Positions 43,034-56,692 are shown, numbered from the stretch's first letter. The stretch: 64,000 nucleotides of DNA from Syncephalis fuscata (GCA_025786725.1 JAHLTZ010000031.1:1-64000); one strand, 5' to 3'. Numbers and translations: made by a program. Notes: generated by a model from the letters alone, not told the origin.

Positions 43034-44387
43034 CTATACAATTTTTATACGATTAATATCTTCTTCCACCTCTTTAATGGCATCTAATAACTCGCCATGT
43101 TCATTAGCAATTTGCACATATTCTACTCCGGCACTCTGATATTCATGCAGCTTGGCATTATCTTCACTAAACGCCTTTTGAATTTCTGCTTGCTGCATAA
43201 GTAGCTTATCTCTAAATGACAATCAGATTAGAAACTTTATCAACTTACGTCGATTATTAGCACATACCGAATACAGCGCAGTGCATCTGGTGCATGGCCC
43301 GAGTAAATCTGCCGTAGTACTTGCGCCTTTTGCACGCTAGTATCAACTAATGAGTACACACTGTCAGCAATGCAGCCTAATATTATGCTTACTTGAGCTT
43401 TCGCTTTATATTGTCAGCCACGCCAGAGAAATAGTCAGAAAAGGCCGTTAGTACCTCTGTCGATTGAGGATCGGCCACCCGCTCTAACATGAGATTAAGC
43501 GTCTCTTCTTCTATCTAGCACCATTGGGTTAGTAATCAACAGATTAATAAATCAAATAGTTATATAATAGCTTACCTGGACACAACTCCATGTTTCATTT
43601 ATCATCTGCATTTCCATTGCATCGCAGCGTTGTCTTGTTCCAAACAAGCCGCTACTCGTTGCTCCACATCCTCGACAATATTCTCGAGCTGTTCTAGGCT
43701 TGGTGGTATTTCCATTGAATGATCGTCCGAATCATCATTATCAATATTTGCTATTTGCGCAACAGTGTGCGACAAGTTCACCAGCCATTGCTCAAGCCAT
43801 CCTTCGAATTCTATGGTCATTTCCTACTATTTTATTAGACATGAATAATGATTTTATACAACTCCTACCTTGGATATGGCCAAATGCCGTACATCTCGGC
43901 CAATCAGTGGATCTGAAGGCTGCACACCCAATGGACGTGTTGACTGATCCTGTTCGTCAATGGAGTTGATGTGCAATGGATCGGTTATTAAACGATAATC
44001 ACTGCACTCATCCGCAACTAATCTCTATTTCTATCGATTAATTGCCAGGCTTATTACCCCTAACTAAGTGCTTTTACCTGCCGTATACCTTCCAGCCATG
44101 TGGCGTAGTTTGTTGATGCACAAGCATTTTTTGTAAGCAATACATTATCCAACAATGCTTGATACAACAAACTTGCTTGATAATACAAGTGTCGCGTCTC
44201 GTTGTTTTCAGCCTAGTTATGTATTAAGTATTGCATCAAGCAAACAACTATTACTTACACGTTTGAGCTGGTCTGCAATTAAGCGTTGTGTACCATTAGC
44301 AGTTAGGAATCGTGTATAAATATCAGTGACGAGATGAGTTAACGAATTATCGTTGGTCTCGTCATTGCGCGCAGGATCAGTAGACAT
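43034..44387 (-). CDS. probable augmin subunit 4 (HAUS4-like)
   Basis: Augmin recruits gamma-tubulin to existing microtubules to nucleate branches. Seven exons (44259-44387, 44078-44212, 43869-44024, 43576-43823, 43393-43514, 43268-43360, 43034-43211) give 353 residues, about the length of HAUS4. The C-terminal third (QVLRQIYSGHAPDALRCIRD, LHEYQSAGVEYVQIANEHGE) resembles the plant/animal HAUS4 pattern of Y-x4-V/A-P-A-L-x2-I-R, EYQ and IA-x-E/Q-Y/H. The rest is helical without other domains. Exon 4 is one base short near 43617: MQ continues as MEMQMINETWSC in the next frame. Intron 5 (43361-43392) would be only 32 bp. The call rests on the C-terminal pattern and length. Confidence 0.6.
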
Positions 44388-44547
44388 GTTAGTAAAAAAT
44401 GGTAAGAAATAAAACAAAAGCTATGATTTAATTGCTCTCTTTATTTTCTACATGTTCTATTGTCTATTTATCATGAATTTTAATAATTATTGATGCTACA
44501 CTATAAATATTGTCTAATATGCAATGACGCGTCATAACAAACGCTAT

Positions 44548-45015
44548 TTATTCTTTTGGATGATATGGACGGCCATACTAGTATTATCATTATCATTATT
44601 ATAATAGTGTCAGTATACAGTTTAACATCCCTTATCCTCCTGCTATCATAGCTTACCGTCGGGAAAGGAGAGCGTTCCCATTTGGTGCCTCCTGGTGCCA
44701 AAGGAGCTAGCAAGTTTACAGCCATTGCAACAATGCAATTGTAGATATACAGATTAATACAACTATGGCCATCGTGACAATATACCTACGTTTGTAAGGA
44801 TCTGGATGTTGGTATTCCTTTAATTCCTTCTCAGCCTGCACGCACAGCTGCTCCGCTTCGCGTAGTGTGGCCACGTTACGATTAGCTTCAAAGCGATCGC
44901 GGATCTTGAGTGCCTGAGGACGCCATGTATCCAGTGTTAGATACCAATCCAAAGATGTTTTAAGGGCGCGTCTATAAAGACTTTTCACCCGGGCAACATG
45001 AGCAGCCTGCGACAT
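44548..45015 (-). CDS. NDUFB9: NADH dehydrogenase 1 beta subcomplex subunit 9 (LYR protein)
   Basis: Accessory LYR subunit of mitochondrial complex I. Three exons (44790-45015, 44657-44706, 44548-44577) give 101 residues. The LYR motif sits at the N-terminus (VARVKSLYRRALKTSLDWYL), followed by the helix IRDRFEANRNVATLREAEQL and EYQHPDPYKPPLAPGGTKWE, which matches the HP-x-PY...APGG-x-K/x-ER block of fungal and protist B22 subunits. The last exon encodes only YGRPYHPKE. No cleavable presequence is evident, as usual for LYR subunits. It lies 161 bp upstream of the HAUS4-like start on the same strand and is divergent from the B56 gene. Confidence 0.85.
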
Positions 45016-46230
45016 GATATCAGTATGGAATGTGTGGTTGGTTAGCAAACAGTACTGAATCAACGATAATAAGGCAATCAGTGCTGGTGTTAACAGACGT
45101 GATAATAATAGAACAAATAGGAACGGAGTTGTAACTGATAGAGGTGTGTGTTATGAATTGAATTTAAAATTGGATCCATCCACCTTCACTTCTATTTTAC
45201 ACAGCCCACATGCACACACACACACACACACGATACACACACGTACATGCACACAGTAACAGCAATGCCAATCTACTCACAATGGTCGCTGTATGAATTA
45301 TGCCTATGAATCAAGCTGATTATAACAGGTTAGAGAATGGTTAAAGCTAAATCGTGGCGATGTTATCTTTAAACCTTGACAACAATAAAATGAAGTGAAC
45401 AATCAAAACCTGCCAACTAAGAGTGAGAAAGTGTATTTACGAACACACGTGTATATAGACATGTATGCATGTAGCGTATATATGCGCGCGTCTAATCTCC
45501 TCTCCTCTTCTCTTCTTAATTCCACCGTCAGGAGGTGAGAATGGCCTAAAAGAGCCAAAATGGGACTCGTGGTCAAGGTTACACATTCTCCATTATACTG
45601 CTGCGCTTTTGCTCCATACACACACACTCACTCACTCACTCAATTACCGCCATTGATACTGCTTCGTTCATTCGCTCGTTCACCAGAGTAGATTACCATC
45701 TTTCTCTTCCCTTTACCTTTTAAACCACCACAACCTTAGTTCTTATTCACTCATATCAAGCTAGTTGGTCTTGTTTGACGCCATCCTACCCGTTGGCCGT
45801 TCATCTATTTGTTACTAGGCACATCGGGACCTGTGCACTACTGCTTTGTTAATCGTTCATCACTAACTGTTCCTAGTGCTCGTACGTACCGCGACGAGCC
45901 GTGTATAAACGCTTGTCTAAGGTGTGTTTGCTTATCTGCTTACTTACGCCGCCATAGTTCCTACCGGTCGAACTAGTTTCTCATTCGCGTGCGATTGCGC
46001 GCATCATTTATCTTTCCTTGCAGGTAAGCTGATCCCTGGCCAATCTATGCTTTGCTGGCCAATAAGTTAGAAAAGTACCTATTTAGTCTGCACTTAGCCT
46101 TTAATAGCGAGCTATTGAAATGAGCATATAGCGATGTGAATGATGGCCATTAGAAGCAATTCTAACGCGTGTTTATTATTGGGTTACTATAGCTCTTATA
46201 CTGGCGTCCAAATCGGACTAAGTTGTTTCC
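45016..46230. promoter_or_regulatory. divergent upstream region of NDUFB9 and the B56 gene
   Basis: About 1.2 kb. It has a (CA)n run (about 45211-45243), CTCTCCTCTTCTC near 45500 and ACTCACTCACTCACTC near 45627. The region from 45700 to 46030 is GC-balanced and ends CTTTCCTTGCAGGTAAGCTG, possibly a 5' untranslated exon or splice site of the B56 transcript. No coding gene recognised. Confidence 0.45.
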
Positions 46231-48977
46231 ATGATGAAAGGATTAAAGAATCGCATGGTAAGTGCATTGAAATGATAATGCTGAGTAGTTAGTAACAGCG
46301 ATCTACTGTAACATATTAGCTTTCGCGAAAGAAACCAAACGAGAGTCAGGATGCCGCACAAACCTCCGCCAATGTAGTAAGTGTTTTTGTTTGTTTGTTT
46401 GTTTGTTATTAGAGCATATGGCCATGTACTTGTTAATTTTAACCAATTATTAGACGGCGGGTAATAATAATGGAGCGGCCGGTGTTCAGCAATCTCAATC
46501 GCAACAGCAATTATCGAGTGCTACGCAGCATACACCCAAGAAGGAGGTGCCAAAAAGTGCATCGTTGAGTCGTCTTAAACTGGCTCACGACTCGATTCCC
46601 ATGTTGAAATCACCGGCACGGCAACCATCATCACGTTTCCACGCTGCCGGCCGAGTCGAATTAGAGCGTTTGCCTGGCCTGCATGGTAAATGATTTGCAT
46701 ACAATTTTAGAAACAGCCTCACTAATAACGGCAATAATGTTAAACGCACATTGATGGCCATTTGTTGTTTAAACAGAGGTGCGGGACAATGACCGCCATG
46801 AGCTATTTATTCGCAAGATTCGCCAGTGTTCAGTGGTGTTCGACTTTACGGATCCGCTGGCGGATCTACAAGGCAAGGACATTAAACGCCAAACTCTTTC
46901 GGAATTGGTCGAATATATTACTACTCAGCGCAATGTTATCATTGAGCAAGTATACCCAGAAGTGTTTTCAATGGTGCGTGTATAGCTTACTGGCTGTTAA
47001 AATAGCCATTATTGTAGTAGTAGTAGTAATAGTAGTAGTAAAACTGTTACTAATTGCATATAATATAGTTTGCTAGCAATTTATTCCGGCCCATTCCGCC
47101 ACAAGTCAATCCTTCTGGCGATGCCTATGATCCAGAGGAGGATGAGCCTGTTTTAGAAATGGCTTGGCCTCACCTGCAAATGATATATGAATTCTTTTTA
47201 CGCTTTGTTGAGTCACCTGAATTCAGTGCCAATGTTGCGAAAAAGTATATTGATCAGAATTTTATTCTTCAGGTAACTTGGTTTAAAAATGGCCATGCCA
47301 TACTATAATTACACTCTAATGGCTAACTATTGTACAGCTACTCGATCTGTTCGACAGTGAAGATCCACGTGAACGTGACTTTCTCAAAACAACATTGCAT
47401 CGTATTTACGGCAAATTCCTTAACTTGCGTGCATTTATTCGACGTTCTATCAACAACATTTTCTTCCAATTTATATATGAAACAGAACGGCATAACGGTG
47501 TAGCGGAGTTGTTAGAAATTTTGGGCAGGTAATGATCGCTAAACAGCCATAATGGCATTGGAGTCGTGGCAATTAACAGACTAGTTACTAATGAGCTAAT
47601 ATAGTATTATCAACGGATTTGCATTACCGCTTAAAGAAGAACATAAAATATTCCTTACAAGAGTGCTCATTCCTTTGCACAAAGTCAAATCACTAATTCT
47701 TTACCATCCTCAACTGGCCTACTGTGTCGTACAGTTCTTGGAAAAGGATCCAACATTGACAGAAGAGGTGAGTGATGAGCGAGTATTATGGAAGAATAAA
47801 GGCTGATTTGCAATATTAGGTGGTAACAGGATTACTACGTTATTGGCCCAAGGTCAACAGTCCAAAGGAAGTTATGTTTTTAAACGAACTAGAAGAAATT
47901 CTCGATGTGATCGAGCCACAAGAGTTTACAAAGATTTGTACACCTTTGTTCCAACAAATGGCACGATCTGTGGCTAGTCTTCATTTCCAGGTAAATAGAT
48001 GAGCAAGATGACTGAGAAAGTATGTGACAACTAATCCAATTTAACTGGTAATTACTATTAGGTGGCTGAACGAGCTTTATATTACTGGAACAATGAATAC
48101 ATCGTTAATCTTATTGCAGAGAATATAAAAATTATTATGCCTATTATGTTCGGCGCATTGTACAAACATAGTAAAACGCATTGGAATAGGTAAATATTTT
48201 AGAACATAAGATGATGTACACATCTTTTGTTATAAATTGTTTAAATGCTAATGACAACTCTATCAATAGCACAATTCACGGCCTTGTATTTAGCGCACTT
48301 AAGACAATGATGCAAATGGATCCAGTGCTGTTCGACGACTGTTCCGAAGAATACAAGGCTTCACGCGCCGAGTAAGTAGTTACTTACAGCTGATCTTGGT
48401 TTATTATAGCTAATATACGATAATAATTAGAAATCGAAAGAAACAAAAGGATCTTGATGACAGTTGGCGCAAATTGGAAGAGGCTGCAGCTAATAATGCC
48501 TCTAAAAACCCAGAACTTCAAGCCAAGAACGTTACTTTAATCAATCCCAACGCTTTCGATCACGGCCAATTGAATGGTAATGCTATAAATAATACGTATG
48601 AATCTGCACGTATTAACCTTATAATTAGGCGATACTCTCGAAAATGCCGATTCAAGTATGGATTCAGACAATGACGATAATGATGAGTTGGCAGCAGCAG
48701 ACGATGACGACGGAGAAGAGGATGGTGATTTAATTGCTCAAGATTTGGTAAATATTTATAAAAATATGTATAACATGAGCATTTAAACTAACACCCAACA
48801 CATCGGTTTTAGGAGCAATTTGAACCAACTGGACCACCTGGACCAATATTCCGTCGTAAATCGGTGCTACCGGTCGATGAACAAGTGGTGATTGAATTGT
48901 CGCGCCATAAAAGTTTGGACGAAAGAATTAACTCGCCAACAACGCCACAACACGACGCGGACGCGGACGAGGATTAA
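46231..48977 (+). CDS. PP2A regulatory subunit B56 (B')
   Basis: Targets protein phosphatase 2A to substrates carrying LxxIxE motifs. Thirteen exons, all phases closing, give 633 residues. An N-terminal tail of about 140 residues is Gln/Ser-rich. The HEAT-like B56 fold follows: [97 protein letters not shown]-type sequence ([20 protein letters not shown]) and [19 protein letters not shown]. The C-terminal tail is acidic ([11 protein letters not shown]) and ends [14 protein letters not shown]. The start is the first of two ATGs (MMKGLKNRM); the upstream leader may be spliced. No frameshift was found. Confidence 0.96.
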
Positions 48978-50955
48978 ACATGAAAGAAGAATAGGATGAA
49001 GGCAACAGTGCGACTTGGCCCATATGATAATAGCGTAGTTATAATTTGAAATTTCAATTCGCACAATATACTGTCTGTGTTTTCGTATAATTAATAGCAA
49101 CTTCAATAGTATAACTGGCACTGAGATTGCCTAATAATGTGCATAAGATGTGTTTGCAAATAGACTCAAGTATATTTGTTAATTTCAAGTATGACAAGGC
49201 TTCAAAATGATAAATACAGGCTATTGATTTGTTAATCATTAAAAGCAATAATTGATATATTGATCTAATAATCGTAATAACGAATAGTTTATATTTATTT
49301 GGACTAATGATTAAGAAATTACGTCTATACTAACAATGCTGATATTCGACAATACCAGTCTTGCACATTGTAGTATTAATAGCTAAGCAATCGTTTAATG
49401 TAATAACTTTTGATTAGTTATTTGATGAATTAAACATTGCAGTTGACTGTTTGTACCACAGCTCAAATTGTGTTCTGCCAATTACTAATACTGATTTATT
49501 TAGTAATGAGTGTAACATGTGATGGATGTACAATATTTATTATAATCTCAATACACTACAATAAATTTGATAACATTCAATATCTACAATAATCATAGTG
49601 TTTATAATACTACACGATAACACAAATAGAATTATACAAGGTTTTTGTGACTGTATTACTTTAAACAATGAATATGTAATATTTGTGTTTGTGTAATGTA
49701 TAATTATTAATAGGGATTACAAAGCTGAAACTATTAGTAATTTATTTTAAGTAAAGCTGTTACTATATAGTAATGTGTTAGTAAACGGCTATAATCGCCC
49801 GTTAGCAAGTTTGCGCTATATATCACATTATAACAGTTCAAATGACAACGTTAGCAGCAAGTTAAACGCTACAATATTAGAATATCCCATATCTACTGCT
49901 TTAATCCATGCGTTTATATTTAGGCTATGCGATAATAGAAAGCAAATTCAAGACCAGCTGCCGATATGGCTACATAGCTAGTGGAGATAGATATTGAAAA
50001 AAAGGAATAATAATGTAATATCCGCTACAGTTGTACTTGTTACAAATTTAAATCTACAGATAGTCATTAATACTATTTATTCATATTATTATTAAAGCAA
50101 TACTATATATAATGGAATAGAGTGGTTATTTAATAGAAAAAAGTGAAAGATAATCGTAGACTGTTTATAAATGTTACTCAATATTGTTTCATCTTTTAGT
50201 TCCGATTTAGTCCTTTTATTCAATTCACACTCACACCCGTACGACAACAATATCCATTAGGATTTTCACAGGAACTGGCCACACACACACACTCATACAA
50301 TACAACACACACACACACACACACACTTTCGTTCACTCTTTTATAACAGCCTCATCTCTCTCTCTTCTTCTTTAGTGCTTCTTCATTATAGCAAACTACA
50401 TTGCTCTCTCGCTCTCTCGCTCCTTCTCTTACCCTCTATTTCATTGTCTTTGTCATATTCACACACTAGTTCAATTGAGCATACTACATATCATCGCAAA
50501 TTGTGCTCTGAACCTTCTTTGTCCATCGCCAGTCTAGTTGCCAAACCACTGCTTTATCTCGTCTCCTTTTACGTCGTTGAGCGTCGCGTGCTATTGTCTC
50601 TGTTTCTCGGTCTTTCTCCTTATTACTCTTGTTCTTTGCCGACTATTTCATTCTTACGTTTTTATACTGTTAGCGTTCGTTTTCTTTCCTTTTCTTTGTT
50701 ACAAACAGCAGTGCGTGTACGTGATTGTGTGCGTGTAGATTGGGCCACGTGCTATTGTCTTCATTTGACTGGTCAAACTATACACGATTGAATAATCGTG
50801 CAGCTCAAACTCTACCAAAAAAGGACTATCATCCTGTTCAGTAATTGTTACTATGTCAACCAGCGCGCGTGGTGGTCGGAATCGACACAACGCGTTTCCT
50901 ATCGGGTAGGCATACAGCTGGCTTGGCAAACTAATGTATAACAGTGGATCTATTT
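48978..50955. other. large AT-rich spacer before ataxin-2
   Basis: Nearly 2 kb. From 48980 to about 50150 it is AT-rich with no recognised gene. From 50260 to 50440 there are (CA)n and CTCTCTCGCTCTCTCGCTC pyrimidine tracts, and 50500-50950 is GC-balanced, likely promoter and leader. An 18-codon frame (50853-50909, MSTSARGGRNRHNAFPIG) precedes the ataxin-2 start and could be an upstream ORF or a mis-phased leader exon. Confidence 0.45.
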
Positions 50956-53900
50956 ATGCAATCTAGAACGAATCGTACTGCCGGCGGAGGTGGAAATACA
51001 GGCGGCGGCGGCCATAATAACAATAACAACAACAGCAATAATAGCAACAACGCTGGTGGAGGCGGAAACAATATGAATAAATCAAAATGGCACTCACAAG
51101 GGCCAAGCTCACCTGTCGATCGTTCAATGCAAAGTATGAATTATAAATGATTAATATAACTAGCAAGAATTATAATAATAACAGAATAATTAATTTGATT
51201 TAATTTGATTTATTTAGACAAAGACAAAGACACGTATATGATGCACCAGCATGATCGTGCTCTATTTCTTTTAATGCATTTAGTGGTAGGCTGTTAATAT
51301 AGAAATTGTGACCATGCTTTAACCAGCTTATTCATTGCCTTGGCAGGGAACACGCGTAAAAGTGACTGTGAAAGGAGGCACTCAGTATGAGGGTCTTTTC
51401 CACGCGGCAGCCACCGAGAGTGAATTGGGCGTTGTTTTGAAAATGGCTCGTCAATTGCCGGGTAGTAAAACAAAGTCTAACGGGACAGCTAGCGATGAAG
51501 CGGATACAGACGCTAATAGCAATTCGCCTGTTCATACATTAGTCATTCTATCGAAGGATCTATTACAGATGGATGCTGTTAATGTTGATTTTACTGTACC
51601 GCAAGCATCGGCTGTCCCACTGCCTGTTAAAACGCCCAAATCACCGGCCAGCGATGGTAAATGACATAAATGCGTTTAAATAAGCTATAACTAATTATTT
51701 TTTTTGGTAATTATAGGTTTCAAGACTGATACAGCGATTAGTGGCAAAAAAGGAGAAGTACGCGAACGTACATTACGTAAATGGGCCGACTATTCAGATG
51801 ATGAAGAATTGCCTGAGTTGGGATATCCTTTTAGTTGTTTGTTTGATATATGCACTAATAATAAGTATTGTATATATGCAGTTAAGCTTTAACCTTTAAT
51901 GGCCAATGAATACAGATTGGGGCACATCCGAAGACGCGCCAGCAACTCAGCCATGGGATCAATTTGAGGCTAACAAGAAATTGTTTGGTCTTAAATCAGA
52001 TTATAATGAAGAGATTTACACTACAAAACTGGATCGTAATAAGCCAGATTATAAAGAGCGAGAGAAAGTGGCTATTAAAATTGCTAATGAGATTATGCGT
52101 GTAGGTAGATAGTGTTTATTATTATGCCTTTTAACTGATTTTACTATTAGACAACAACGGATAATGCACATTTAGCCGAAGAGCGTGGTCAAATTGCTCC
52201 AGATGATAATATGGATGAGGAAGATCGGTTAGTAAAACGATCATTTAATAATGGCTATGACTAATGATTAATGATTAATTCAATAACTTAATAATTTAGA
52301 TATGGTGCTGTATTGCGTGCTGCTAAAGGTCCAGTACCCGGTGCACTTGGCGGTGGTAAAGGTAAATATCAGCCACCTCAATCACGGGCCAAAATGTTAC
52401 TTCAACAACAACAACAGCAATCTACTACTCAAACAAGTGGAACCAGTGCTACAAGTTCCACTCCATTGGTAGTAAAAGCAACTGCAACGAGTACAACTAC
52501 TCAATCTATCACACAAACTACTAGTTCCCTGCCTAAACAGACGCATCCACTGGTAGAGAAGGCAGTACAGAGGCCGCCAGCCAATGGAGCTGTTAGTCCT
52601 GTGCTAGTTCCAGTGCAGCTGCATCGGCTAGTAATCGTAAATTGACTTCATCTTATTTGGCCAAACTTAAGAATGATCTACTTAAAGGCATGCCTAAAAT
52701 TGAAGAGTCGCTAAAAAAGGTCGAATCAGAAAAGAAACCGTCGACTACAACGGCCGAAGATGCTAGTGCATCCAAATCTCCACCATTGGATTCATTACCG
52801 CCAAAAATGCGTCCATTAGCACCAGCACCATCGGCTCAATCTGGCTTACCAATCCGCAACAAAGGTAAATAGTAATTATAAATGATTTAATACTAATACT
52901 AACACTAACACTAATACTAATAATGACAGATGAACAAACGGGTGCTACCATTCCCAAAATACCTTTGGATTTATTACGTCCTGGTATGATGGCTCGTAGT
53001 ACAAGTTCTACTGATGCTTTAGGTGGTGTAACACTGAGCTCAGTAGCAGCGGATGGAGACAAGTCTCAAAAGGCTTTATTGCGTACAGCATTCCTGGCTA
53101 GATTAGATAAGAAAATACACGCAGAAAGAAGTAATAAAAAGCCAATTGAAGCTCAAGTCGTTGGCACTTTCCGTAAATTTGTATCAACCGAAAAGGAACG
53201 TTTACAACAAAAGAAACAAGCGTTAATTCGTAAAGAAAAAGATTCTCGTATTGCAGAACTGGTTAAATTTGGTCAATCCTTTAAGGTAAGTAATTAATAG
53301 TTAATAATATTAATTTAACAATTATTAACTAATAATGTATTATTTAATTTATTTGTTTATTTAGTTAAAATTACCTATGCCAGAAGATTTGGTGGATATT
53401 GTAACAAATGATCCAAAGAAAAAGCAGCAAATCTTGGAAGAAAAAGTACATGCTGAAAAGTCTATTTCGACATCAACTACTACTACTAGTACTACTAGTA
53501 CTACTACAGTTAGTACTACTACTGCTACTACGGCAGAAACGACTAAACCAACAGTCAGTGCTACATCATCGACTTCAGAACCAGCAACGAGTAAAACAGA
53601 AGATACAAAAACTGCAGTATCGCCACCCGATACTAAGCAATCATCTGAGTCAACTGAAACAACATCAGCATCAACTACAACAGTAACTAAAAAAGAGGAT
53701 ACTGAAGTAGAGGAAAAGACCAGCTCTACTACTGCTACAGCTGAATCAAAAGACAAATCAGCAGTAGTAAAGACAGAGGAAAAGAAACCAGTACTTAGTG
53801 CATCTAAATTAAATGCCAATGCAAGTGAGTTTCGTCCCAATCCTGCAGCTGCACCATTTGTACCAGGTGGCAGTGCTAAAAAAACATTTGGTCATACATC

Positions 53901-55306
53901 AACCGATACAGCCTCAGTATTTAATCCATTCTTTGGTGATAAAACATTAAAGAAAGGCAAACTATCAGTACGATCCCTCTTTAAAGAACTGCCTGACGAA
54001 TTAGAGTCACCCGATGAAATAGGTAATACTAAAACCAGTATTGATAACACTATTGACAATACTAATACTAACATCAATGTTAATAGGATCTACTTGGTCG
54101 CTTGGAGATAAACCATTCCAACAACAGTTCCAAATGGCTCATATGATGGAAGAGGCTGAAATGTACGGTCTTCACGGCTTTCCTGGTATGATGCCCGGTA
54201 TGGCTCATTTACATCATCCACACCAAGCAACACCGCCTACTCATCCGCATCATCCTTCACCACAGCCACCTTTACCGCCACCTGTACCACACCAGGCCGG
54301 TATGATGATGCCTCCACCACATCCACAATTTGGCTATGCTTATCCAATGTCGCCATATCATCGATATCCACATCCAGGCCCACCTCAGCATCAACCGGGC
54401 ATGATGATGGCACCGCCACCACCAGGCTCACTTCCCTATATGACACCGGGCTATGTACCGCAGGACCATTCTCGCCACCAGGCCCACATCATTTAAATCA
54501 TCCTGGTATGCCACCTATGTATGGTAGTCCTCAAATGACCCCCGGTCTACCTATGCGACCTGCCAATAGTAATGGCAATAACAATGGTGGCAATAATAGT
54601 AATAACAACAACAACAATAGCAATAGTGGTAATAAAGCAGCTCATCCATCAGGCTCTGCACCTGGATCTAACGACGTACAGTCATCAGGATCTACAACAC
54701 CACAATTGGCCAATAGTATAGCCAGTAATAACAGCACGGCTACAGCTGTTCAACCTGGCTTTTCACCTATGACGACAGCTATGCGACCACCATTACCACC
54801 ACCATCCATGATGCCCATGCAAATGGCCCATCCCGTCTATGCCTATCATCCACACCAAGGCATGCCAGGTAATGACAGCATATATGATATGTTAACCGGC
54901 ATTACTAACTAATTAACTAATAGGTGGCCCACCGCCACCACACTCTATGATGTTACGCTATCCACCACCTCCGCCAGAAATGATGGCTGGTATGCAAGGA
55001 CCTCCACCACCACACCAGCCAGGTATGATGATGGCCCCACCTCATGGCATGCATCCTCAAATGATGTCACCGTATATGTCACCAGGTAATCCTAATGGTT
55101 TAAATGATCCATCAGGTGCTATGGCAGGTAATATGCCACCTATGCCGCATCATCCACATCCTATGATGATGCATCAACAGCAACAGCAACAACAACAACA
55201 ACAGATGATGACAGCAGCAGCAACAGGTACGACAAACAATACAACAGGTGCATCACCGCCCCTTCATTCTACACCTATGACCACAACGGATACCAATACA
55301 GAATAA
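50956..55306 (+). CDS. ATXN2: ataxin-2 / Pbp1 homolog
   Basis: RNA-associated protein of stress granules that binds poly(A)-binding protein. Eleven exons give about 1,223 residues. In order: Gly/Asn-rich start; Lsm-like SM-ATX domain (GTRVKVTVKGGTQYEGLFHA ... VILSKDLLQMDAVNVDF); the RERTLRKWADYSDD linker; LsmAD (WGTSEDAPATQPWDQFEANK ... REKVAIKIANEIMR); RYGAVLR; poly-Gln; a Ser/Thr-rich linker; a PAM2 motif (SKLNANASEFRPNPAAAPFV) for PABP; and a Pro/Met/His-rich tail with poly-Gln (about 9). The frame drops by one base near 52603 and 54463, while conserved-style sequence continues in the next frame; exon sums agree. Intron 51823-51913 seems to be AT-AC (listed). Start chosen as the first ATG in frame with the Gly/Asn-rich region. 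Confidence 0.93.
51823..51913 (+). other. candidate AT-AC U12-type intron in ataxin-2
   Basis: The donor is ATATCCTTTT, the exact AT-type U12 5' splice site, and the intron ends GAATAC. A TTAAC core lies at 51889-51893, 20 nt before the end. Splicing joins GG|A so that LPELG runs into DWGTSEDAP, as expected between the linker and LsmAD. The best GT-AG alternative uses a weak GTTGTT donor after CCTTTTA and inserts YPFN. The AT-AC reading is preferred but needs RNA evidence. Confidence 0.55.
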
Positions 55307-55459
55307 TCGATGATCTTACTATTTGCCTTGTCATTCATAATTATATAATTTACGATCACGATTTATTATAAAACACATTCATCATGTCAATCACACACGC
55401 ACACAATCATTACACTTTTGGCATTAATAAATACGAGCTATTTTTGATACTATTTCTTT

Positions 55460-55843
55460 TTATGCTTCAGATATTGATAATTCTTGATAGAGACGGGCTC
55501 TTATTTGAGTAGAACTTAATTTAAGTTCACTCCATTCAGCCTCACCTAATGAACGGCGACCAGCAGCCACCACATCGATTACATGGATGGCCATGGTAGG
55601 TAATTGTCGCTCAATACGTGCTTCTTGGGCTGCTACGCCTCCCTTGTAAGTTTCGCGCGACACAACAATAACATCCATGCTTGGATCGGTGATCGTTGGT
55701 CCAAATGGATCAGTGATAGGCGCCACTGTATAGCGTCGATGGCTTTGACAAAGTGTATTAAAGAATTGTTCAATATGTAATATACGTGTCTCTAACGGTT
55801 CCAACAATTCACGATATTGCTTATTACTAAGCATGGATCCATC

Positions 55844-55875
<32 letters not shown>

Positions 55876-56692
55876 TTGAAAGTATTTACAAGTTATTAAA
55901 CTATATAGATGTGTGTGGGTATGTGTGTAATACATACCGGTAACACCGCAGAATAAACGATCATTCGTGATCCACGCTGCCATCGTTAGTAGAATCTTAT
56001 GACCAGCATGTAAATGATCAAAAGTACCACCAATAACTGCATGTTGATAAATGGGCCATTGTGTATCATTACTATTAGATGATGGTACTGGCGATGATAA
56101 AGAAGGCAATATCGAAGGTGGTGAAATAGAAAGAGTAGCCATATGACTACTGTTAATTGATGGATAAACAACATTAAGCGACGAATAGCCGAGTTGTTTT
56201 CGACCATCATGCCATGAATCAATCAACACAGCCGCTATTATAAAATATAAATATATTGCTATTTAATATTACTATTTGATATAATTTACCTCGTGTATCC
56301 TGTTCTTCGCACCATGCTGTATCCCAGTGATCGAGTTCTCCTGGTGCATAGCCACACCATGGATGCAGTGTTACTGTGACGGTTAGCCATGGTCGATGTG
56401 CTCGTTGCATTATAGTAAGTACCATTACATACGCTCTGGCAATAGCTTGTTCAACTTCACGACAATAGGCACTGCGAGCTGGCTGTTCGGCCAACTTGTT
56501 TATGTTGGGTGCAGCAAGTACGATGAGTAGTTCGTTGGCCGTTTCAGCAATAGCATGTTGTAATAGGCTGGGTGACGGTCGTGCCTCACATAACTGCTCC
56601 GCACCAACAATAACTAGACTATTACGTGCCGCGTATTCTGTAGGTGATTGACTATCTAGTGAAGTAGCCATTACAGGTGCTTTACGTGACAT
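55460..56692 (-). CDS. phosphopantetheine adenylyltransferase (eukaryotic, monofunctional)
   Basis: Makes dephospho-CoA from 4'-phosphopantetheine and ATP, the fourth step of CoA synthesis. Three exons (56290-56692, 55938-56234, 55460-55842) give 360 residues. The nucleotidyltransferase core is clear: HAVIGGTFDHLHAGHKILLT contains the (T/H)xGH signature, then LFCGVTGDGSML, APITDPFGPTITDPSMDVIV, VSRETYKGG and the ELKLSSTQIRARL end. About 180 residues precede the core, as in fungal Cab4-type enzymes. No dephospho-CoA kinase domain follows, so it is not the bifunctional animal CoA synthase. The stop is 153 bp from the ataxin-2 stop (convergent); the start is divergent from TPX2. Confidence 0.92.

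Noticed and set aside
53361-53840. 159-codon minus-strand frame (Val/Ser/Asp-rich)
   Set aside because: Antisense of the Ser/Thr/Thr repeat linker of ataxin-2; regular ACT repeats read as AGT on the other strand.
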